From positions 40,821,047-40,885,046 of the forward strand of contig NC_061510.1 in the NCBI RefSeq assembly GCF_022539505.1: 64,000 nt of DNA, read 5' to 3'. Made by a program: the position numbers and the translations under genes. How positions within the stretch are numbered: the first letter of the stretch is position 1; each line of letters begins with the position of its first letter. The notes below the pieces were generated by a model. The model worked only from the letters and a program-made list of their open reading frames with translations, did not search any database and was not told where the DNA came from. Origin of the DNA: Lolium rigidum (lineage: Eukaryota > Streptophyta > Magnoliopsida > Poales > Poaceae). Positions 1-10,198 of the stretch are shown piece after piece.

Positions 1-3000
1 CGTTGTCCTTGGCCGTGCCACGAACAGCAGCACCCGCAGCACCGAGATGGCCACTGCCACCACCAATCCCATCTCCACACTGCCGAAGACGACGCCCAAG
101 TATGCCCCGGCGCAGACGCAGAAGTCCACCTTGTCGACATGCCATAGGTGCACGGCGCCCGGGAAGTCGATCAGCCCGAGCATCGCCGACATGATGATTG
201 CCGAGAGCACCACCAGCGGGGTGTAGTGGAAGAGCGGCGTGAGGAAGAGGAGCGTGATCATCACCGCCAGAGACATGATCACGTTGGACATGGCCGTCTT
301 GCAGCCGGCGTTGTAGTTGACGGCGGATCGGGAGAAGGGTCCCGTGGTGAGGTAGCAGGAGGTGAAGGACCCCAGGATGTTCATCGTCCCGATGGCGATC
401 ATCTCCTTGTTGCCATCGATGTGGTAGTTCTTGAACATGGCAAAGCTCCTCCCCACGGCGATCCCTTCCTGCAATGTGTCCCTGGCGGTGTGAGTAATTC
501 TGTCTCGCCGGTGTAACTTCCATACAGTAGTACTACAGAGACAGATTGGGCTTACAGCGAGGGCGATGACGCCGGTGATGATCCCGGTCTTGACTGCGAG
601 CATCATGTATGGGGGCGTGAAGTCGAGGTTTGTGACGGAGAGTGGATTCAGGCCCTTCTTGAGGTAACCGATCTGCAATGTTTTCCCGTGAAAATGGAGT
701 CAGTCATTCAGTCCAGTGGGTGATCCTCAATTGTCCTGAATTCCTGGTAGAAATGTGGCAAAATATATCGGTTTCTGCTCGTGCTCACCACTTGAATGCC
801 ATGGTTTTCAGCTTTAGTGAAGTACACCAGGAGGCTTCCGAGGATGACCGATGTCAATGGCGCCGCAGCGGATATCCAGAATAACCTTGGCTGCCTCTTG
901 CTCTGTTAAAAATGAAGTGAGGTTAATTACATGAACATTGAACGTTTCAAACATTTGTACGGTAGTATAATAACTCGACCTCATGTGTTAGAACAGTCAG
1001 AGATGGTCTGTTAATGAGATAATTCTAGTTTCCACTTGGATCAAGAGCCCCAAAGTTCAGACAAAGAAATACTACTAGAACAGTATTTAGACAACCATTC
1101 ATAGCACTTTGATCAGAATACAGAACGGGATTAAGACACAAAACTTGGCTTCATTAACCAATATACATTGGCAGGTCTTCAAGAACAATTTCTGATTGAG
1201 ACAAATTGTACAGTGGCTACTACTATATGTAAGTTTTCTATTTAATTCCCTAAAAAGAGGTATTCTATCCAAGGACAGTTTCCTAGCGCATCCAATTTCG
1301 ATTAGTTAACACCATAATACGTTAGTGGACATTGGAATTTTGCAATTATTCTCCCAACTTTTCCCCTCCCCATGATATATGTGTAAGAACTCAGAACAGA
1401 CAGAAATAAATCACGAGCCTCAGTGGCTCAAGTCAAAGTTCAGACAAAGAACTACTACTAGAACAATATTCGGAGTCTTGGATCAGAATTCAGATTGGAT
1501 CATATTTTTTTCTTGTGCATGTTTATAACTGCTGACTCCAGCAGTGTATGAGACAAAAGAAGTCTTTGTATAATTCACCAATATACAAACTTCTTCAAGA
1601 ACAATTTCCGATTAGGACAAACTGAACACCGTCTAATTACTACTATATGCAAGTATTTTATCCAAGCTAGGACGTCTTCCTCGCGCATCTAATTTGGATT
1701 AGTTAACACCATAATACAAGAGGTTAGTGGACATTGGCCTTTTGCAATTATTCTCCAACTTTTTCCCTGCCCATGATATATGGTCCGACGCATGCATTTC
1801 GCCATCAGCAAGAAACTGATGCATGCGCAAAACAAGCAAGCCAGTCAGCAGGTCAAGTACGTGTTGTGGTGACAGACAATGACATGATGCAACCGACGCC
1901 TGTCTGGCTCAAATCAAGCCCTAAGATTATGCTCCTCCATCTTGAAGAGACAAAAAGGTTTTTCCTTTTCAGACGCAAAAAGGTACCAAGTCCATCGCAT
2001 GTACATATGCATACATATAGAGATGAAATAGCCAAATTGAATTTGTGGGAAAGGTCGCAGTCTCGGAACATTCAGAGACGACGGGGAGGAAGATGACAGG
2101 CAGATTAGATCATGGCATCAGTCATCAGATATGAGATATGCATGTGTAGTGTAAGCTATCCAAAGGCTCCCAATGGATGGATTCCTTTGTCCCAGCTCGC
2201 CAATGGGTTCACGAGCCAGCGTATCCTCATGTAGGAGCTAGCTACCTCTCCAAAACTCACATGGCGAATTGTCTTTCTTGCACCTCCATCGAGCAGGTCT
2301 GTGACTGATGTAACCACTGGACTACATACAGTCTATGGAGCAGCATCCTGGACCATCTTTGGTTATATGTTCACTTCAATCATCACAAAATTTTGTTTTG
2401 CTTTCTACCACAGATGTTGTACCCCTCTCATCCGTAATACTTGTCGCTAAATTTTATGTATCTAGACATATTGTAGTGTACATATTCACTCGTTTCAGCG
2501 ACAAATACTATAGATCTGAGGGAGTGCGCATCTTTTGGATTACAAGACGTATCCAAGATGGAGTTAACCTCTCTCGTACATCGCCATTATCACCATCGAA
2601 ACAACACCGTGTCACGGATCGAGGTGTGTAGCTTTTGATTGTGGTGTCACGATCTTGGTACGAAGTGGGGTATTACGTCATGGTCAATTATAAACATACT
2701 ACAGTAATGGGAGTTAGAGAGGCAAGAAAGGGCCCAATGATTGGTGAAGGATGGATCGATGGATCGATTCTCTTGTGGTCCTGGTTTATGTACCCATTTT
2801 AGTATGATTGCACCGTCATTCACCAGAGATTCTCGCGCCACTTAGTAATTCTAGCTAATACTAACATGTTCTAATTTTGATACTTTGTGCTGCATGCCGT
2901 CTGCCGGTCGATTAAATATGTTTATATACTCCTAACACTTGGGAGCGAATCAGGATTTTTGTAGAGCAAAAAAGACCATAATAATAAATTGCCAATAATA

Positions 3001-5056
3001 AAAAAGAGGGTATGGAATATATATAGTGCGAAAAATATTTGAGGAGACTTACGAAGTAGCGGGTGATGATGAGGAAGAAGAGGAAGCCGCTGCCGAGCAC
3101 GACGCTCTCCCATCGCCACTGCACATCCATCGAACCAACACGTCAGGAACACGGGAAATGTTAGGCGAGACAAGCGTGAAATCGGTAGGAACGATATCTA
3201 GTCGCGGTTAAGTCGATCAGACCAGTCAGTAACCTGTCACGTGACCGACCGACCGATATCTGTAATTTATTAGAGATGTATTCATTCACAGTATCTAGTT
3301 GCAGTACAGAGACATGTCCGGCCAAAGAGGCAAGTGGAGTCGTGTCCTATCCTGTCTTTCCCGGACATGCACGTAAACCTTTGCCGGCGTAGCTACAGTG
3401 GCTATAGCTAAGCTTGTGCCCACGAGGCTCAGGAAAGTATCACACGCGTGTGCACCATGCCATCATATTGCCCATCCGTTCTTGGCCTAATAAGTTCCTG
3501 CCGACTTTCTATGCATAATAAGGGCACAACAAAATTCTTTACTACTTTGATGTTTGATCATAACATGCAAGAAGAAATGTTAAAAGTTTTATGCCATATG
3601 TATAGGACGCCTATTTCTCGATCCACCTAGAACTAGTAACTTAATTCTTAGTTGTCCAAGTTGTGAAATTAATGTATAGCCGGAAAAAAAAAGTGCAATT
3701 GCATGCCTATTTACAATTCTTTTTTTACGAATCGCCTATTTACAATTCTCGTGTGCACGAATTAAGATGTAAATTAATCAAATGGTCATTGAGAGTTACA
3801 AACTAACTTAATTCTCAATCGATCTAGAACCAGCAAAAGGAAATGTACATGCGGCCTACTGCTATGTGTGCAATGCCTACCATGTCATGCGTGTTTATGT
3901 GATGAAAACGAACCTGGTGCGTCTGGGAGAAGACGGAGCGCATGACGGAGACGAGGTCGGTGGAGGTGGTGAAGTGCTCGAGGCCGAGCATGCCCTTGAG
4001 CTGCTGCAGGCACACCACCGTGGCCGCGCCGCCCATGAACCCCACGATCGCCGCATGGGACAGGAAGTCCACGATGAAACCCAGCCTGCACGCGCGTTCA
4101 AACATCTCATTAGTACTACGTAGCAGTTGCACCTAAACCTCGTAATCAAAGTCTCAAAGCAAGCTTGCTGAAGGCTGGACTTGAATCAGTAGCTACCTAG
4201 CTAGCCTTTTGCACATATTTAGGCGTAGCAGAGCCAGTTACCTGCGGTTAATTGCTAGTTTAGGCGCAAACTTTTGACAAGTTTAAAAAGGTAACGGCGC
4301 TTTCTGCCTTCTCACCGACTACTCTTGTTGGTTTGGTTAACCCAGGCCACGAGAGAGTATAATTATGTTGACGGAGTGGGAGAGAATTTTAGTTTGTACG
4401 TACCTGAGGAGTCCTAACGATGCCTGGAAGACGCCGGCGAAGAAGGTGGCGGTGAAGGCGAGGTGGAGGTAGAGCGCGGGGTTGTCCGTTGGGGACACCT
4501 CGGCGCCGAGCATGGAGCTGATGAGCAGCGACGCGACGGCCACCGTGCCCACGGCCAGGTCCCGGGAGCTCCCCATCATGGCGTACACCAGCGGCGGCAC
4601 GAAGCTCGAGTCTGCAGTCACACAGAAACACAGTGGGTCACGCATGGATGGCATGGCAATGGCGAGTGAGGAACTGAGGGTGATGCATAATCACGTACAT
4701 AGTCCTAGGATTGGCGGGAGGTTGGCGAGCTTGGCGTAGCTGATGCCCTGCGGGATGGCGAGGCTGGCAATGGTGATGCCGGAGATGAGGTCGGACTTTA
4801 AGGTGCCGAGCGTGTAGGCGGGCGCCCACTCCAGGAGCGGGAAGAAGTACCGGAGCGCCGCCGCCGCGCGCCGCCCGGCGCCGCGCTCCCGCACCACGGC
4901 CCGGAACGGGTCGTCCGGGAAGAAGGTCTCCTTAAGGTTGGCCCGGAACGTGTCCAGGAACGGGCGCGGCTGCGGTAGCGGCACCCGCAGGTGTGCCCTC
5001 TCCCCGCCGCTGGCGTCCTTCTTCCCGGCCGCCGACTCCGCCGCGCTGCCGCCCAT
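1..5056 (-). CDS. SULTR3;1: Group-3 sulfate transporter (SULTR3;1-like), 5' part, seven exons, truncated by window edge
   Basis: SulP/SLC26-family proton-coupled anion transporter; plant group 3 members include plastid-envelope sulfate carriers. Exons on the minus strand: 5056-4699, 4611-4404, 4085-3914, 3118-3053, 902-789, 672-556, 468-1. All introns are GT-AG and the phases agree, giving 501 codons with no stop. The start MGGSAAES is followed by a hydrophilic N-terminus with PFLDTF and ETFFPDDPFR. Then come IPQGISYAKLANLPP, the SulP signature region SFVPPLVYAMMGSSRDLAVG, LGFIVDFLSHAAIVGFMGG, CLQQLKGMLGLEHFTT, and the late core YLTTGPFSRSAVNYNAG and LVVLSAIIMSAMLGLID. The last visible residues are LFVARPRTT, just before where the STAS domain should begin, so roughly 150-160 residues are missing to the left. 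Match to the SULTR3;1/3;2 subgroup is from family knowledge; the exact paralogue is less certain. Intron 4 (903-3052) is unusually long and carries repeats. Confidence 0.93.
1056..1781. repeat. Diverged tandem duplication inside intron 4 of the sulfate transporter
   Basis: Two copies of about 330-350 bases (1056-1381 and 1434-1781) share blocks in the same order: GTTCAGACAAAGAA, CAAGAACAATTTC, TTAGTTAACACCATAATAC, GTTAGTGGACATTGG, and CCATGATATATG at the end. The copies differ by substitutions and indels, so this is an old duplication. No coding potential. Part of the reason intron 4 is 2150 bases long. Confidence 0.8.
2421..2525. mobile_element. Degenerate Stowaway (Tc1/Mariner) MITE in intron 4
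   Basis: The left arm has TCCGTAATACTTGTCGCTAA and the right arm TTTCAGCGACAAATACTATA, then a GAGGGAG end: inverted copies of the Stowaway terminal pattern around a short centre with ATGTATCTAGACA. Length about 105 bases, normal for Triticeae Stowaway MITEs. The ends have diverged, so exact limits are approximate. Confidence 0.65.
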
Positions 5057-5160
5057 GGCCGCCGCGTGTTGCTAGCTGAGCTGAGCTTAGCTTAGTGTGG
5101 GCGAGTGTTGCTGGCTCGCTCCGTTCGGAGTTTGTACTCCAGGCCGTGTTGCTCTGGTGC

Positions 5161-5170
5161 GTATATATAC
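5161..5170 (-). promoter_or_regulatory. Likely TATA box of the sulfate transporter gene
   Basis: Read on the minus strand the sequence is GTATATATAC, 105-114 bases upstream of the ATG at 5056. This fits a short 5' UTR of about 75 bases. No other good TATA lies between it and the ATG. The position is seen directly; its use as promoter is inferred. Confidence 0.55.
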
Positions 5171-6337
5171 AGCCTTCACGGGTCGGGTTAGCTGTCTGTC
5201 TGATGCGGGTGTGGGCTCGGTCGGCCTAGCGTTCTGGGCAAATGAACATCTGCATGTGGGCCCGTGAGCTGATAGGCCCCACTTGGCAGGTACGCACTGG
5301 AGCTCTACCTGACACGTGAGCGTTCCGACGTGGAGTGGGAGTGCGGGAAGCTTCAGAGCTGCCACATCAAGATTATATGCTCGTGCGGGTTGGCGCGGCG
5401 GTCGTCGAGGCACGATCGTTCGGTGGGTTCGCCGTCGAACGATCGGCGTCGGCGTCGGCACGCGGTCGGCACGTACAGGCCGGGTTAATTCGGCTCCTGT
5501 CGCGGCTGCGGAAAACCCCGAAAACCTTTGCTCGATCAGTCAGGCAAATTAAACCTAGCCGACGGCAGCATCTTGCCGAAACAAGCACGCATCGATCGGC
5601 GCATGTGCTAAATATGCCGTATATGTGCATGAATTAAGCTAGCTGCATGCAATTTTGAGTGCCATCTCGTTCAGGTGCCGCTCGACCGGACATTTTAGTT
5701 CCTAAACTTGCTAATCATCTTTTCTGGCTCGGCATCTCGTGTGTGTCGTTGTGCAGTCTGACGTGTGCACATGTAGATCGACAGCGTGCGTCGCCACCTT
5801 GTGCTGCCGACAAATTAGACAGAAGAGGTATGCCACTCACATAATTAAGATCGATAATACGTAAACAATTGTGCCGTGCGATGACGTCACCGGTACTGGT
5901 TCGGAGATGGGAATGCAACATATGCCATGGAGCGAGCCGGCGGTTGATCCCGCACGTGTTCTTTCCTACTTTCCTAGGTAGTACAGTACTTACCCCAGCA
6001 GGAAAGAAAACTAATTACAGCAATGATTGGGCAAAGTATCTTCCCGGTCGAGACTCGAGACACGAGCAAGTTAGCAAACGCCACCGTCGTCGTCGATCGT
6101 CACTCGTCAGGGAAATGCGATTAAGCTAGTGCTTATTAGAGGCATAGTCACGCGCGTACGTAGACACGTGGTCGGCTTCTGAGGCTACACGCCCACTCTT
6201 TCAGTGGCTGCTATCCCATTATCCTGGCCTGTTCTGTTACTACGGCAACGCCCAAGTAAAGTACGGCGTAAATTGTCATTTTAGAAATTCGCAGAAAGAT
6301 TTGGTCTATCACTGAATGTGGAGAATCCTATTTGTTA
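5171..6337. other. Upstream region of the sulfate transporter, no gene seen
   Basis: Sequence upstream of the transporter promoter. Several short open frames exist on both strands but none shows a recognisable domain or splice pattern. Any transcription control of the transporter would lie here. I see no repeat boundary in it. Confidence 0.5.
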
Positions 6338-6590
6338 TAAAAGCGACAAGCAAATAACGAAGAACGAAACAAGAACACACACAGGGGACACAAGATTTAA
6401 CGTGGAAAACCCCTTCCAACAAAGAAGGGGAAAAACCACGGCGCCAGCCAACGAAAACTTCACTATATCGGGAGGTGTTTACAAACGCCGTGGGTTATCT
6501 TATAATCTGATAAACCCTAGCCGGCGGCTTACAAGATGTATATATAGGCGGTGCCAACGATCCGTACCGGGCCGAAGCGTAGCGTAGTCA
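6338..6590. repeat. Fragment of a dispersed repeat, class unknown
   Basis: Contains GATTTAACGTGGAAAACCCC followed by AAGAAGGGGAAAAACCACGG, phrases I know from dispersed retroelement-like copies in grass and other plant DNA. No terminal repeats or target duplication could be found here, so it is recorded only as a fragment. Confidence 0.35.
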
Positions 6591-6775
6591 GAAGTTAGCC
6601 TCCCTTTAGTATATGAATTTGGATCACAATACAACACTATTAGTGGCTACAGTTGCGCTGCACTTGGAGTTGCCTTCTTGACTTCTCACGAACCACACAT
6701 ACCCCGATCGAATCTGCATCTTCTGAAAAATAAAACTGAATCTGCACGCAGGCCCATGGTTCAGGGTATGTATAA

Positions 6776-7105
6776 GAGCATCTCCAACGGACGCTCTAAA
6801 TTTTGACGCTGTAAAATCACTTTACTGCACACTTCATCCATGTTTTACGCGTGAGGGCATATTCACCTCCAACAGAAATTCTAAACCTTGGAGCTGTAAA
6901 ATTCCGTAGTTGTTTCTACGCGCGACTTATACAGCGCGCTCTTTCCGGCGCTGTAGATATAGTGCACGACATAGCGCTTTTGTCCTAAGCTGTATTTTAC
7001 AACGCCGGTTGCAGCACCTGTTGGAGCATCCTTTTGCGCTCACGTGCTAAACCAGTCACTTTTTTTTGGATACAACGCGGGATAGAGCGTCTGTTGGAGA
7101 TGCTC
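6776..7105. mobile_element. PIF/Harbinger-type (Tourist-like) MITE
   Basis: Inverted ends GAGCATCTCCAACGGACGCT and AGCGTCTGTTGGAGATGCTC, flanked by the 3-bp target duplication TAA at 6773-6775 and 7106-7108. Length 330 bases, no ORF. Both the TWA-type target site and the GAGCATCTCC end fit PIF/Harbinger. The right-hand TAA is also the left flank of the next MITE. Confidence 0.85.
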
Positions 7106-7108
7106 TAA

Positions 7109-7412
7109 GACTAGTCACAATGGGAAGTATCTGTATCATGCACATGATACTAGTTTCTGATAGTACTCCCACAATACATAGTATCATAAAATAGTATCAT
7201 AGTATCATCATATTTAATGTTTTGTAGAATCTCAATGCAAATTTGTGTACATGATGTGTTTGCTATTAAGTTTTCTAGTTTTACGTGCTATGATACGGTA
7301 TCATATTATGATACCACTTTCATCTCTCACCTCATTAATTGGTGCGCCACATCAGATTTTTGCCAACATGGCATGCATGATACTACTTATGATACTCTCA
7401 TTGGGGCTAATC
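7109..7412. mobile_element. Second Harbinger-type MITE, abutting the first
   Basis: Inverted ends GACTAGTCACAATGGGA and CTCATTGGGGCTAATC (reverse GATTAGCCCCAATGAG), flanked by TAA at 7106-7108 and 7413-7415. Length 304 bases; the interior is rich in ATGATACT/AGTATCAT palindromic words. No ORF. It shares its left TAA with the MITE at 6776-7105, so one inserted at the edge of the other. Confidence 0.8.
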
Positions 7413-7649
7413 TAATGGTAAAGAACACTCGTCTTCCTTAATAGTCCACATTATTTAGAGAAGACACTAAATATTAGGAATACAATGCTTTATTTTTTAT
7501 TATCATTTTTATCAATTAATGAAAACTAATTAGTTTTGGTAATTAATTGGGCTGATAAGGGAAGACACATGAAAATAATGGAGAAAAAATAGTCTTTTCT
7601 TATTTCTAAAGAATCATCCTTTAGTTAAGGGAAGAGGAAGCACACAGCG

Positions 7650-7960
7650 TTTGGCTCCTAGGAGCATAAAATATTGAAAAAAATCTGCAAAAATGGCACA
7701 TGTACATCTTAATGTTCTATGTGCTTGTAAAGTTGTTCCAAATCAACATTTTCTGTGTCATATGTAAAAAAGACAAATTTAAGTGCTAAAAAAACCTATT
7801 CATTAGCATATTTACTTATCCTTTTTTACACAGAACATAAAAATTGTTGATTTTCCACGAAACTTGGCATATGCTTATAGAATGCCGACATGTACGGGTG
7901 AACATTTTGTTCAGATTTTTTGGACATTGTAAAATGTTTTGTTCCAATAGCCGGAGCAAA
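7650..7960. mobile_element. Foldback (long inverted repeat) element
   Basis: The left half, from CCTAGGAGCATAAAATATTG to AAAAAAGAC, pairs with the reverse complement of the right half that ends GGACATTGTAAAATG. Matching blocks include CAAATCAACATTTTCTGTGT with the complement of ACACAGAACATAAAAATTGT, and GGCACATGTACAT with ATGCCGACATGTACGGGTG. The whole 310-base segment would form one long imperfect hairpin. Ends are approximate. Confidence 0.6.
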
Positions 7961-8629
7961 TACACCCTAGATCAAATTTGGATTTCCAGACGAGAGCCTT
8001 CTTAGTTTCCTCAATAGTCAGTTGTGAAACTGGTGGTCATTTTAGGCCGGGTATACTATTTTTTCGATGATAGCAGGTATACCGATTGTAACTTCCGGCG
8101 CAAATACTTAACAGATCCTAGTAAATAAAATACATATGTAAGTTTTTCGTAAAATCTTGAAAAAAAACACGCACATACATACCAAGTTGAAACTTATCCA
8201 TGTAAATTTTATAAAATAATATGACCATTTACTAAGTTTACACAAATGAGATATGCGGGTGGGCGATCAAGAAACATGCACGTTGTCAAGCAAGAGGATG
8301 CGTGAGGGAAGGATACACATGTTGCTGAGTCGATCTGGTCAACACTTGTAGACGTACCACCTTGACCGCGTCATGGAGAGATGAGAGCTCTTCGCTGACC
8401 CTAGGATGTTTGTAGCACATCAACTTGTGCAACACATAGTCATAAACAACATAATTTATAAACAACGTCACATAATCATACATAATTGCATATGTTCATA
8501 ATTTATAAACACAACATATAGTCATAAACAACAACATACATAATTTATAAACATCACCATGCGATAAAAGGCCAACACAATTGTAAACAATAAGACATAG
8601 TATAAACAACAACACATATTCATACATTC
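7961..8629. other. AT-rich intergenic sequence, no gene seen
   Basis: Low-complexity stretches rich in CATAATTTATAAACA words around 8440-8620 make a short local repeat. No domain-bearing frame on either strand. Confidence 0.5.
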
Positions 8630-8632
8630 TAA

Positions 8633-9267
8633 GAGCACCTTCAACAGGTGTGCCAAATCAGCCACACACTACATTAACCGCCGATATGCAGCGCCAGGGG
8701 CAAAAAATGTTCCTCTAGCAGGCGATGTAAACCGCACGGCGTGTAATTTTTTTGGGTGCGGGACGTTTTGCACTATCCTATGCGCTATACTTTGGGATCC
8801 GGCTGCAGTGTGTGGCATCTCCCCCCCTCCCCCCCCCGCGCGAAGAAAACCCGCCAAGAAACTCCCCCTCCCACGCGTCGCCGCCCCACCGCCAAATCCT
8901 CGCCTCCACGCGGCGTCGGTCCAATTCCGGCGATGGACGTGTCCTCCGGCACCCCTTCGACCCCTCCCTACTCCATTCCACCTACCGCAGCCGTCGCCTC
9001 CATCGTGGCGCTGCCGAATGCGCCAAACCCTAGCGGTGTTGCCTCCGTCTTGTTGAATGCATAGTCGTGTGTGATTGTTGTTTTCCGCCGGTGATGCGCG
9101 CTATATTTTGAAGCTCTCGGTGGAGGAGCATTTTTTGCGTCCGTGCTCACGCTACAGTTTAGGGCGTCCGGTGGAGGAAAACACTGTGCAGCGTGCGGCA
9201 TAGTTTTACAACGCAGTCGCAGCAACGTTTACAGCGCCGAAATATGACACGCGTGTTAGAGATGCTC
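8633..9267. mobile_element. Harbinger-type deletion derivative with a leftover coding stub
   Basis: Ends GAGCACCTTCAACAGG and TTAGAGATGCTC are imperfect inverted repeats, flanked by TAA at 8630-8632 and 9268-9270. Length 635 bases. The middle (8815-9060) is GC-rich and contains a leader-like C-rich tract, then ATG at 8933 opening MDVSSGTPSTPPYS, a Pro/Ala-rich frame of about 44 codons to 9064. This looks like the 5' end of an element gene kept after internal deletion. The transposase itself is absent. Confidence 0.7.
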
Positions 9268-9379
9268 TAAGTTAACAAACTGACAAAAAAAAAGTTGTCA
9301 TCACGCCGTTGAAGAGCCTTTGCTCCACTGGCCTAGAGAATAAATGTCACTGACATAGGCATCTCCAATGGGCCTGCCG

Positions 9380-9725
9380 AAGATGGTACCCGGGGTTTAC
9401 TGAAGGCCCATGAAGTCGAAGAATATGAAGATCGGAAGCCCAATTAGTTGATAAGGAAAGATAGAGTTGTATTAGGAATAAAGATATTTGTAACTTTACG
9501 GGTTGGACTCAAAGAGTCTCCCGGAATCTGTAAACTTGTGTAATACGAAACCCTCGGCTCCGCCTCCTATATAAGGGGGAGTCAAGGGACAAAGAGAGGA
9601 TCGAATCATTGTTCATACGACCCTAGTTTTCATAAGCAGTCGAGTACTTTTCCGGCTGAAACCGACTCGAATAAAGGAAAAGAAAATAGATACTCATTGC
9701 TGCCGTTGGCCACACAGGCTCTGTC
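9380..9725 (+). mobile_element. LTR fragment of a retrotransposon (Gypsy-like)
   Basis: Contains GGTACCCGGGG, then GGAATCTGTAAACTTGTGTA, a TATA-type CTATATAAGGGGGAGTC at about 9567, and downstream ACCCTAGTTTTC and GAGTACTTTTCCGGCTGAAA. This order matches U3-TATA-R of LTRs I associate with Triticeae Gypsy families. No TG...CA ends or target duplication were found and there is no internal coding region beside it, so it is a truncated LTR. Confidence 0.6.
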
Positions 9726-10076
9726 CGTCAACATTGTCCGACGCTAGCGATGAAAGACGTATTGAATTGATGTACTAGCCAATACAACAAGTTCAAACTT
9801 AGGAGCAATATCCTCTTAACCTTTAGAAGTGAGATGGATGAAAGGTTGCAACTATTTTAGTTAATATTCTGTTGTTCGGGGTCTTAAACTTAGGAGCTCT
9901 TGGCTCTCATACCATATTGAATTGATACACTAGCTAACGCTACCAAAAAGAATTCAAACTCATGAAAAGGGTTAGGCATATATTTCAACAAAAAGAACCC
10001 TTTGGAGTGGAGAGAGGGGGTGGAGTGTGAGGCTGGCAGCACCGCTCACGATCCTATGGTTTACATTATATATGCA

Positions 10077-10198
10077 CTCCCTCCGTCCTATGAAATAAGT
10101 CGAAGGTTTGCCTAAATTTAAATGTATCTAGATACTAAATAGTATGTAGATACATCTGAACTTTGACAAATCTTTAACATGTTTCATGAGACGGAGGA
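10077..10198. mobile_element. Stowaway MITE
   Basis: The left end CTCCCTCCGTCCTATGAAAT and the right end ATGTTTCATGAGACGGAGG are inverted copies; the centre ATGTATCTAGATACTAAATA is itself palindromic. About 122 bases, standard for Stowaway. Flanking TA sites are imperfect. Confidence 0.75.

Noticed and set aside
6050..6061. Two GAGAC words, the core of the sulfur-responsive element, about 1 kb upstream of the transporter
   Set aside because: A 5-base word is expected by chance many times in this window and nothing else supports function.
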